Below, one piece after another: positions 53,148 to 61,193 of a stretch of DNA of 64,000 nt. The notes under the pieces are model-generated. The model saw nothing but the letters and a program-made list of their open reading frames with translations, was not told the origin of the DNA and made no database searches. Numbering within the stretch: position 1 is the first letter of the stretch; every line of letters starts with the position of its first letter. Origin of the DNA: Neocallimastix lanati (nom. inval.) (Eukaryota; Neocallimastigomycota; Neocallimastigomycetes; Neocallimastigales; Neocallimastigaceae); contig JACVTC010000007.1 in the NCBI GenBank assembly GCA_016946835.1, positions 1,948,501-2,012,500 on the forward strand, given 5' to 3'. The position numbers and the translations under genes were made by a program.

Positions 53148-53882
53148 TGTCGAAATTACAACTGAATTAAATTTCAATTTCAATTAATTTCAATTAAAAT
53201 TATTAAAAACAAAATAATTAATAAAAATTTATAATTCATTAATTATTCTTTAAATTTTATTTATTTTATAATATTATAAGTTATTTGATCATCTTAGGAC
53301 CAGCTTAGGCCTACTGATTCTAATGATATCATATTAAACTTAAATATTATTAATAAATAAAATATTTATTAACATGAATCATTTGGTCATGTCATCCTTG
53401 ATTCATAAATTAATGTTTATGTATTAATTTATGTTATATTGATTTAATTAATTATTAATTATTAATTACTATATTAAATATTTAAATTTAATATTATATT
53501 ATATATATTAGCTAATATATTAGATTAAAAAATATAATTTATTTATATTAAACATATTCTTATACTAAATATTATTATTATCAACTTTATATTATTATTA
53601 TCAATATTCTCAAACCTACAAAGTATAAAAAGAAAATTCAAATTTATCTTTTTGTCCTTTGTAAGGTTATAGTTAACCTATTATAATATAACTATATATT
53701 TTTATTAATAAATAAAAATTTTTATCATATCAAACCAATTATTAGTTTTAATTAAGTGTTAAATTAACAAATTTAACTTTATAACTCTTTTATTTTAGTA
53801 ATTTACTTATATCTATATAGTTATATTATATAGATATATCAACCTGATTCCTCGTTAAATTCAACCTGTTTACTTTTTAACA
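53148..53882 (+). repeat. 5' LTR of Gy3
   Basis: 735 bp, TGTCGAAATTACAAC...CTTTTTAACA. The segment GTAAGGTTAT at 53661-53670 is complementary to the primer site just after the LTR and may mark the transcript start. Confidence 0.93.
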
Positions 53883-53892
53883 ATAACCTTAC
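53883..53892 (+). promoter_or_regulatory. Putative self-priming site of Gy3
   Basis: ATAACCTTAC begins at the first base after the LTR and is the exact reverse complement of 53661-53670 inside the LTR. No tRNA-type TGG site is seen. This matches Tf1/sushi-group self-priming. Confidence 0.55.
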
Positions 53893-53916
53893 CTTAGAAA
53901 AGAGAATCACCTTGAT

Positions 53917-54993
53917 ATGTCCCTTTATAATAACGTGTGGGCAAACTCCTATCCTGACTTTGCTCCTATGTCGGAAGTAAATAAGCTAAGAACAGACGCT
54001 CAGATTACTGTCTCTGAACTGGCAAAAGATGCAGAAGTTACATTCTTATCAAGAGAAGATTTTAATAAATATAATGAAGATCTTCAAAAGAAACTTTTTA
54101 CTTTAAATAGGGATAACAAGAATATCATAAAACAACTTTCTTCTATTACCAGCATTTTAAATCAGAAATTCGATTTTATTCCTAATGTTAATGCTTCTCA
54201 AAATCAAGATGATAACGCTTCTATATCAACAAGAAGAGAGGCAGACAATGATGTAATAATGAGGAATACTATTCCCAATACACTTCAAGAAGTCCCAGAA
54301 CCTGGATTTTTCACTGGGGATACTAAGGAAACCGATCTCTTTTGTCAGCTCTGTGAAGATACTTTTAAGACTTATCCTAACTGTGAATCTACTATGGATG
54401 TAAAAATTAATTATGTTAAGTCACGCTTAAGAGATGGTGCTCGTAATTGGTATTATGCCAAATATAAAGATAGAAGTCCAGCAACATTAGAAGAATTGAT
54501 TAAAGAATTAAGGAAAGCTTTTAATAATGTTGCCAGTAAGAAATTAGCCATGATCCAACTCGCAAAAATTTCTCACACATTTGGGAAAATTAATGATTAT
54601 ATTGATGAATTTCGAACCCTTACAACATGTTTGAATTGGAATGAAGAAGCTTTAGTTTTATTCTTTTATAATGGATTGCACCCAAGGTTCCAGGAAGAAA
54701 TAGAAAAAATGGATGAATTTCCTTCTGATCTTAGTACTATTTATACTAGATGTATTCTTTACGAAAATTCCTTGAAATCTAAAGGTCAATTAAAATCTAA
54801 TGGTAATAAAAATTTAAAGAAAAAGCCTTCTAATGTCCACAATAACAACAACAACAATAATAATAAATATAATAATAATAATTATAACAAATATTATAAT
54901 AATAATTATAATAAAGTCCATAATAATAATAACTTTAATAAAATTAATAATAACAGTAATAATAGTACAAATAATAATAATTCAAAAAACTAA
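53917..54993 (+). CDS. gag: Gag of Gy3
   Basis: 358 residues starting MSLYNNVWANSYPDF, 35 nt after the LTR. An N-terminal helical region with a coiled-coil-like stretch is followed by a typical retrotransposon-gag block (EPGFFTGDTKETDLFCQLCE, RLRDGARNWYYAKYKD, INDYIDEFRTLTTCLNWNEE). No zinc knuckle follows. The last ~55 residues are instead Asn/Tyr/Lys-rich low complexity, which may bind RNA by charge. The final codons TCA AAA AAC precede TAA and form the slippery heptamer AAAAAAC. Confidence 0.92.
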   Translation: MSLYNNVWANSYPDFAPMSEVNKLRTDAQITVSELAKDAEVTFLSREDFNKYNEDLQKKLFTLNRDNKNIIKQLSSITSILNQKFDFIPNVNASQNQDDNASISTRREADNDVIMRNTIPNTLQEVPEPGFFTGDTKETDLFCQLCEDTFKTYPNCESTMDVKINYVKSRLRDGARNWYYAKYKDRSPATLEELIKELRKAFNNVASKKLAMIQLAKISHTFGKINDYIDEFRTLTTCLNWNEEALVLFFYNGLHPRFQEEIEKMDEFPSDLSTIYTRCILYENSLKSKGQLKSNGNKNLKKKPSNVHNNNNNNNNKYNNNNYNKYYNNNYNKVHNNNNFNKINNNSNNSTNNNNSKN

Positions 54994-55023
54994 ATGAAGG
55001 ACTTCACTCGGAGTCCAATTCAT
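54984..55023 (+). promoter_or_regulatory. -1 ribosomal frameshift signal of Gy3
   Basis: Slippery site A AAA AAC (54984-54990) in the gag frame, directly followed by the TAA stop. Downstream, ATGAAGGACT (54994-55003) pairs with AGTCC (55012-55016) and TTCAT (55019-55023) with a 2-nt bulge, loop TCACTCGG. The -1 frame is open from the heptamer through all of pol. Confidence 0.75.
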
Positions 55024-58000
55024 CAAAAAATGTAAAAACAATTTATTATAACTTTCCTTCATTTGATAACATCACAACCCAAAAACTACCTTCAACTTTT
55101 CTTTTATTCCATTGCTACATTCCAACAAGACTACCAATTAATAATAATAAATTAAAAATTAAAAATAACCAAAAAATTACATCTGAATCTATGCTAGATT
55201 CTGGATCATTTTGTAATTTTATTACAAAAAATTTAGTTCAAAAACTAAATTTAAAAATTTATAATTTAAAAAATAAAATTTCAGTCAAAGGTATATCTGG
55301 TTCTACTACTAAGATAGATCAGTACGTTTGGCTAAAATTTCAAATAAAAATACAAAAGAATAAAAAATTTTATTTTAAAAATTACAATGAAAAATTTCTA
55401 ATAACAAATTGCATACCAACTGATCTACTTTTTGGTAATCAATTCATGCGAAAATTCAAAATTCACTATAATTATGATAAGAATATATTATATTCTTACT
55501 TAAATTATTATTTTTCAAATAAAAATAACAAAAATCCTAATAAATATTGCAAAAACAATTTATATCTACAGTCGATGAAAAATAAAATTTTAAAAAATTA
55601 TTTACTTTTTAATAAATCAATAAAAAAATTTAATTATAAAAATTTTTCAAAAAATTTAAAAAAATTTGATCAGAAGTTTAATTATAATAAAAAATTTTTT
55701 AATAAAAAACTTAATAACCTTAACCTTAATAAATTTTCAAAATTTTGTGATAAATTTAATTATAAAAAATTTTTTAATAAAAATCATTATTTTATTAATA
55801 AATATAAATATTATTTCAAAAAACAAAATAAATATTTAAAAAACAATTTTAATTTAAACAATGACTATAATTACAATTTTTTAATATATTCCTTCTTATC
55901 AAATAAAGAAATTAATAAAAATGACAATGAAGATCCAAATATTGAAGATATTCCGCCTCAATATCGCGATCTATTTATTGTTTTTAGTAAAGCCGAAGCC
56001 GATAAACTTCCCCCACATCGTTTAACCGACTGCAAAATAGTGCTGGAGAAGGACGCTTCCCTTCACTATGGTCCAATCTATCCCTTAACCGAAGAGGAAA
56101 ATAAAGTTTTGAAAGAATATATAAAAGAAAACCTAAAAAAAGGATTTATTAGACCATCTGAATCACCTGCAGGTTATCCAGTTCTATTCCAAAAGAAAAA
56201 AGATGGTACACTTCGGTTATGCGTAGACTATAGGAAGTTAAACGCTGTTACTATAAGAAACTCGTACCCCATACCTCTTATTAATGAAATTATTGAAAAG
56301 GTTAAAGGAGCAAAGTATTTTACAAAATTAGATTTACGTTCAGCCTATAATTTAATCCGTATTAAGGAAGGGGATGAATACAAGACAGCTTTCAGAACTA
56401 AATATGGTCACTATGAATACTTAGTTATGCCATTTGGTTTAAAAAACGCACCAGCTACTTTTCAATCGTTTATTAATTCGGTACTAAGACCATATTTAGA
56501 AAAAAGTGTTATTCTTTATTTAGACGATATTTTAATCTACTCCAAAGATTTAAAAGAACATCATAAACAAGTTAGGGAGGTTTTGCAAGCATTAATTAAT
56601 AATAACTTATATGCAAAATTAGAAAAATGCGAATTTGATAAAGAGAAAGTTGAATTCCTTGGATATGTATTATCAGGTCAAGGTGTCACTACCGATCCGA
56701 AGAAAATAGAATCAATTAAAGACTGGCCTCAACCAAATAACTTAAAGGACGTACAGAGGTTTTTAGGTCTTTGCAATTATTATAGAAGATTTGTTAAAGA
56801 TTTTGCAAAAATTGCAAAACCTTTACATAATTTAACCAGAAAAAATATTAAATTTAATTGGAATAACAAATGTGAAGAATCATTCTCAGAATTAAAGAAA
56901 AGATTAACCAGTTCTCCAGTTTTATTCCATCCGGATAATAATAAACCATTTATTGTTGAATGTGATGCAAGTAACTTTGCCCTTGGTGCTGTTTTATCAC
57001 AAAAGGATGATAATAATAAATTACATCCAGTTGCATATTTCTCAAGAAGCTTACAAGGTGCAGAAATTAATTATACTATTACAGACAAGGAGTTGTTAGC
57101 TATTAGAGAAGCCTTTTTGGCATGGAGACATTTATTACTTGGTGCGAAATACAAAGTAACTGTTTATACTGATCATAGGAACTTATTATATACCCTTGGT
57201 GGTAAAATTGGTAATCAAAGGCAACATAGATGGCATATGTTCTTCCAAGAATATAATTTTGAATTAATTTATAGACAAGGTTCCAATAATGGAAAACCTG
57301 ATTCTCTTTCAAGAAGACCAGATTATATAAAAAATAATGAAGAAACTAAAACCGAAAATATTCTTGACATAAAAAATGTAAAGGAAGTTCCATGTTTTAT
57401 TGGTGTTGTTAGCGATCTTTTAGAAAGAATTATAGAAGCTACAAAAACAGATGCCACAGCTGATGATATTAGACTCTATTTTAGCCCACAGAATATTAAA
57501 AATGATATGTCCTATAAACCCTTTAGGAAAATGAATAAGTTCAAAATAAAGGATAATATTATATTATATAATAATTTAATTTATATTCCTGAAATTTTAA
57601 GATTAGAAATCTTAACTAAATATCATGAAAAGCCTTCCGCTGGTCATCTTGGAATTAAAAGAACTCTTGAATTAATTACAAGAAACTTTTGGTGGCCCAA
57701 AATGCAAGATGATGTTATAAAATTTGTCAATTCCTGTGAATGTTGTGCAAGAAACAAAATTAATAGACATAGGAAATATGGCTTTCTACAACCGTTGGAA
57801 ACACCTGATAGACCTTGGAAATCTATAGAAGTTGACTTTTTATGTGGCCTCCCGGATTCAAAGGGATATACGGTAATAATGGTTGTAGTGGATCGTTTCT
57901 CTAAAATGATTCACTTAATACCTTTCAAACAAATTCCTGATGCAAAACAAACTGCCAAAGCATTTATGAATAATGTTTATAAATTACATGGCCTTCCTTA

Positions 58001-58886
58001 TGATATGTATACAGATAGAGGTCCTCAGTTTATAAGTGCACTTTGGAAAGAATTCATGAAATTACTTAATATTAAATCCAAATTAGCTACAACAGATCAT
58101 CATGAGACTGTTGGTCAAGTTGAGAGATGTAACTCCTTTATTGAACAGTATTTAAGAGCTTATTCAAGATCTTATTATCACGACGATTGGATTAATTGGA
58201 TCTATCTTGCAGAGTTCGCTTATAATAATTCAGTCAATGAATCTACAAAAGAAACACCTTTCTTTATTAACTATGGATTTCATCCATCTATGGACGAATA
58301 TTTCTTACTACCCCAAGTTGATACTAATAGTAAATTTATTAAAAATGTAAGTACAAGTTTTAATCATATTAAAGATGTCTTATTAAGATCTAAAGAATTA
58401 TATAAAAATTATGCGGATAAGAAAAGGATGCCACCTCCTGTAATAAAAGAAGGTGACTTGGTTTGGATTCAAGCACCTCCTTCCTTAAATATTGAAGATT
58501 GTTCTAAACTCGCTCCTTGCAAATATGGACCTTACAAGGTAATCGATGTTTTAGAGAATAATAATTATAAAATTGATCTTAAAAAGTCACCTTTTCCAAA
58601 ACATCATCCAATCTTTCATATCTCTGAATTGGAACCTTATGTCCCAACTCCGCAAAAGTTTTTAAATAGAAGTTCGCACAATGAATCCATTAATGATATT
58701 ATTGAAATTTCTGGATTTAGGACAAACTACAAGAAAAACTGCTACGAATATAGAGTTAGATACAAATATAAAAGTTCAAGTAATTGGGTGCCTTCTTATG
58801 AAGTTGAAAATAATCCAAGGAATCAAAGAATATATCAAGAATATTTAAAGAATAATAGAAAATTCACTTCTCTTTCTTATAATTAA
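54984..58886 (+). CDS. pol: Pol of Gy3: protease, RT, RNase H, integrase, chromodomain-like end
   Basis: Uninterrupted 1300-codon frame entered by -1 frameshifting; the first ATG (55191) sits just before the protease motif MLDSGSFCNFI. Residues counted from 55191. Lys/Asn/Phe-rich spacer ~100-240, unusual for pol. RT ~265-490: GTLRLCVDYRKLNAVT, MPFGLKNAPATFQ, catalytic LYLDDILIYSKD ~443. RNase H: VECDASNFALGAVLSQ ~588, YTDHRNLL ~660. Integrase: HHCC (HEKPSAGHLGI...CECCARNK) ~807-853, triad in VDFLCGLP ~881, YTDRGPQF ~940, VGQVERCNSFIEQYL ~978. GPY/F-like KYGPYKVI, then a chromodomain-like tail (ISGFRTNYKKNCYEYRVRYK, NWVPSYEVENN), more diverged than in Gy4. The mosaic of domains is complete, so this is a good candidate source of RT for Gy4 and T. 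Confidence 0.94.
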   Translation, partial: KKLNEGLHSESNSSKNVKTIYYNFPSFDNITTQKLPSTFLLFHCYIPTRLPINNNKLKIKNNQKITSESMLDSGSFCNFITKNLVQKLNLKIYNLKNKISVKGISGSTTKIDQYVWLKFQIKIQKNKKFYFKNYNEKFLITNCIPTDLLFGNQFMRKFKIHYNYDKNILYSYLNYYFSNKNNKNPNKYCKNNLYLQSMKNKILKNYLLFNKSIKKFNYKNFSKNLKKFDQKFNYNKKFFNKKLNNLNLNKFSKFCDKFNYKKFFNKNHYFINKYKYYFKKQNKYLKNNFNLNNDYNYNFLIYSFLSNKEINKNDNEDPNIEDIPPQYRDLFIVFSKAEADKLPPHRLTDCKIVLEKDASLHYGPIYPLTEEENKVLKEYIKENLKKGFIRPSESPAGYPVLFQKKKDGTLRLCVDYRKLNAVTIRNSYPIPLINEIIEKVKGAKYFTKLDLRSAYNLIRIKEGDEYKTAFRTKYGHYEYLVMPFGLKNAPATFQSFINSVLRPYLEKSVILYLDDILIYSKDLKEHHKQVREVLQALINNNLYAKLEKCEFDKEKVEFLGYVLSGQGVTTDPKKIESIKDWPQPNNLKDVQRFLGLCNYYRRFVKDFAKIAKPLHNLTRKNIKFNWNNKCEESFSELKKRLTSSPVLFHPDNNKPFIVECDASNFALGAVLSQKDDNNKLHPVAYFSRSLQGAEINYTITDKELLAIREAFLAWRHLLLGAKYKVTVYTDHRNLLYTLGGKIGNQRQHRWHMFFQEYNFELIYRQGSNNGKPDSLSRRPDYIKNNEETKTENILDIKNVKEVPCFIGVVSDLLERIIEATKTDATADDIRLYFSPQNIKNDMSYKPFRKMNKFKIKDNIILYNNLIYIPEILRLEILTKYHEKPSAGHLGIKRTLELITRNFWWPKMQDDVIKFVNSCECCARNKINRHRKYGFLQPLETPDRPWKSIEVDFLCGLPDSKGYTVIMVVVDRFSKMIHLIPFKQIPDAKQTAKAFMNNVYKLHGLPYDMYTDRGPQFISALWKEFMKLLNIKSKLATTDHHETVGQVERCNSFIEQYLRAYSRSYYHDDWINWIYLAEFAYNNSVNESTKETPFFINYGFHPSMDEYFLLPQVDTNSKFIKNVSTSFNHIKDVLLRSKELYKNYADKKRMPPPVIKEGDLVWIQAPPSLNIEDCSKLAPCKYGPYKVIDVLENNNYKIDLKKSPFPKHHPIFHISELEPYVPTPQKFLNRSSHNESINDIIEISGFRTNYKKNCYEYRVRYKYKSSSNWVPSYEVENNPRNQRIYQEYLKNNRKFTSLSYN

Positions 58887-59419
58887 AAAAAAAAAAAAAA
58901 AAAAAAAAATTATTATACTTAAGCTATAAATAGTATATTAAATAATAATATTTCAAAATTAAATTAGTTAATTTAAAATTTTACATTTCAAAATTTCAAA
59001 AATTTTTAAAAAATCGAAATTTAATAATACTTTATTTATTTTTACATTATTATATTCATTAAATTATAAATTTTCATTATATTTAAAAATTTTCAATTTA
59101 ATGCATAAAATTAAGATGAAATTTCAATTTCAATTTCAAAATTTCAATTTTACATTTTTTCAACGAAATTTTTAATAAAATTCACACCATTATATTTCTC
59201 GATATTTAATTTTATAACAAAATTTTAATTTCAGTAAATTTTGACAATTTCGAAATTTCCATGAAATGGCCACTTGTAATGTGTTCTTTAAAGGACTCAT
59301 GTGACCTTTTTACTTCAAAAAAAAAAAAAAAAAAAAAATTTTTTAAAATATACAATTTTATAAATATAATAATTTCTTTATGTAACGTTACACAAAATCG
59401 TCTGGAATCCGATTTTTGT
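58887..59419 (+). other. 3' non-coding part of Gy3
   Basis: A/T-rich stretch with a poly-A run right after the pol stop and repeated AATTTCAATTTCAA motifs. No gene is visible. Confidence 0.6.
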
Positions 59420-59426
59420 GGAAGGG
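59420..59426 (+). promoter_or_regulatory. Polypurine tract of Gy3
   Basis: GGAAGGG ends 3 nt before the 3' LTR (59430), the expected position for plus-strand priming. Confidence 0.6.
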
Positions 59427-59429
59427 CGT

Positions 59430-60164
59430 TGTCGAAATTACAACTGAATTAAATTTCAATTTCAATTAATTTCAATTAAAATTATTAAAAACAAAATAAT
59501 TAATAAAAATTTATAATTCATTAATTATTCTTTAAATTTTATTTATTTTATAATATTATAAGTTATTTGATCATCTTAGGACCAGCTTAGGCCTACTGAT
59601 TCTAATGATATCATATTAAACTTAAATATTATTAATAAATAAAATATTTATTAACATGAATCATTTGGTCATGTCATCCTTGATTCATAAATTAATGTTT
59701 ATGTATTAATTTATGTTATATTGATTTAATTAATTATTAATTATTAATTACTATATTAAATATTTAAATTTAATATTATATTATATATATTAGCTAATAT
59801 ATTAGATTAAAAAATATAATTTATTTATATTAAACATATTCTTATACTAAATATTATTATTATCAACTTTATATTATTATTATCAATATTCTCAAACCTA
59901 CAAAGTATAAAAAGAAAATTCAAATTTATTTTTTTGTCCTTTGTAAGGTTATAGTTAACCTATTATAATATAACTATATATTTTTATTAATAAATAAAAA
60001 TTTTTATCATATCAAACCAATTATTAGTTTTAATTAAGTGTTAAATTAACAAATTTAACTTTATAACTCTTTTATTTTAGTAATTTACTTATATCTATAT
60101 AGTTATATTATATAGATATATCAACCTGATTCCTCGTTAAATTCAACCTGTTTACTTTTTAACA
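59430..60164 (+). repeat. 3' LTR of Gy3
   Basis: 735 bp, nearly identical to the 5' LTR. It ends TTTTTAACA and is followed by the target duplication TTTTA and then the rest of the Gy2 leader. Confidence 0.93.
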
Positions 60165-60199
60165 TTTTATTTTTTTTTAAAAGAGTGTTTTTTTTTAAA

Positions 60200-60429
60200 A
60201 TGAGTACAATTAATTTTAAAGATTTAAAAAAAGAACTTAAGGATATTGAAAAAATATCCAAAGAAAATTTAGATGTTAAAACTTGGAAGTCTGATTTAGA
60301 GCTTTGGATAAAGCTTGAACATGATGAAGACTCCAAGATTATATTTTATGCCTGTGTTTTAACCTCAATTGGTGAAACCAGGAAAGTCATCCAAGAATTA
60401 ATGGATGATAATAATAAAGATGATGATAG

Positions 60430-60466
<37 letters not shown>

Positions 60467-61150
60467 AATTATAAGGATATTAATGATGAAGATGAGGATG
60501 ATGATAATGAAGAAGATAAAGAAATTGATAAAAAGAATAAGGCTTATCCTTCCCTTAATAGAATTGTAAAAGCGATAGAAGAATTTTATGGCATTAGGGA
60601 GGATCAAAATAATTTATTAAGAGAGCTACGTGCTCTAAGAATTAAGAGAAATGAAAGAATCAAAGATTTTAATATTAAGTATAAAACTTTATATTTAAAA
60701 TTAAATAAAAAGAAAAGAAGTCAGATAAGTGTTTTAGATTACACAGACTCCATTGAAAACAATGTTGAAGCCTGGAAACGTCTAACCTTATTTGATAACA
60801 TTTCTCTGTCAAAAGCCTTTAAAATTGCTGAAAAAGCAGATAGGTTAAATTATATGGGTAGTAATCAAAGAAGACATCCTACTAACCCTTCACCTTCTGC
60901 AAATACATCTTCTTTTAGTAATAGAGTTAATTTTCATCCTCCTATTAAAAATAAATTAGAACAAAAAGTTAATATTAAACCTAAAGAAGATAATGACATA
61001 GAGGAATTAACAAGAAAAATGAGAAGTTTAACAATAAAGGCTTGTTATTTCTGTAAAGAACCAGGTCATTATCAAAACAATTGCCCAAAGTTGAGAGCAA
61101 TTGTTGAGAAAAATAGGAAAGAAATTAGAAACAATAAACGTTTAAATTGA
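60200..61150 (+). CDS. gag: Gag of Gy2
   Basis: 316 residues from MSTINFKDLKKELKDIEKIS; an upstream in-frame ATG (60185) adds only MFFFK and lies in the T-rich leader. It aligns along its length with the Gy1 Gag (DLKKELK, EDQNNLLRELRALRIKRNER, VLDYTDSIENNVEAWKRLTL). The linker that is Ser-rich in Gy1 is an Asp/Glu-rich acidic stretch here (poly-Asp near 60425-60465). Zinc knuckle CYFCKEPGHYQNNC near the C-terminus. It ends in the slippery heptamer TTTAAAT directly before TGA. Confidence 0.93.
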
Positions 61151-61193
61151 GTAATGGGATAAGAAGCTCTCCCATACTTAATAAAGCAGCTTC
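61141..61193 (+). promoter_or_regulatory. -1 ribosomal frameshift signal of Gy2 (heptamer plus pseudoknot)
   Basis: Slippery site T TTA AAT (61141-61147), immediately before the TGA stop. After a 6-nt spacer, stem 1 pairs ATGGGA (61154-61159) with TCCCAT (61170-61175). Stem 2 pairs loop bases GAAGCT (61163-61168) with AGCTTC (61188-61193). Stem positions and the 12-nt linker match Gy1, while stem-1 bases have changed with pairing kept. Confidence 0.8.

Larger units (their letters stand above)
53148..60164 (+). mobile_element. Ty3/gypsy chromovirus-like retrotransposon Gy3
   Basis: A 7.0-kb element with 735-bp LTRs (53148-53882 and 59430-60164) differing by about one base (C/T near 53658 versus 59940). 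Target duplication TTTTA at 53143-53147 and 60165-60169. gag and pol are separate frames joined by a -1 frameshift site and both are open, so the element looks potentially autonomous. It is nested in the Gy2 leader, 38 bp from the Gy4 edge. Its pol is the closest relative in the window of the Gy4 integrase. Confidence 0.94.
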
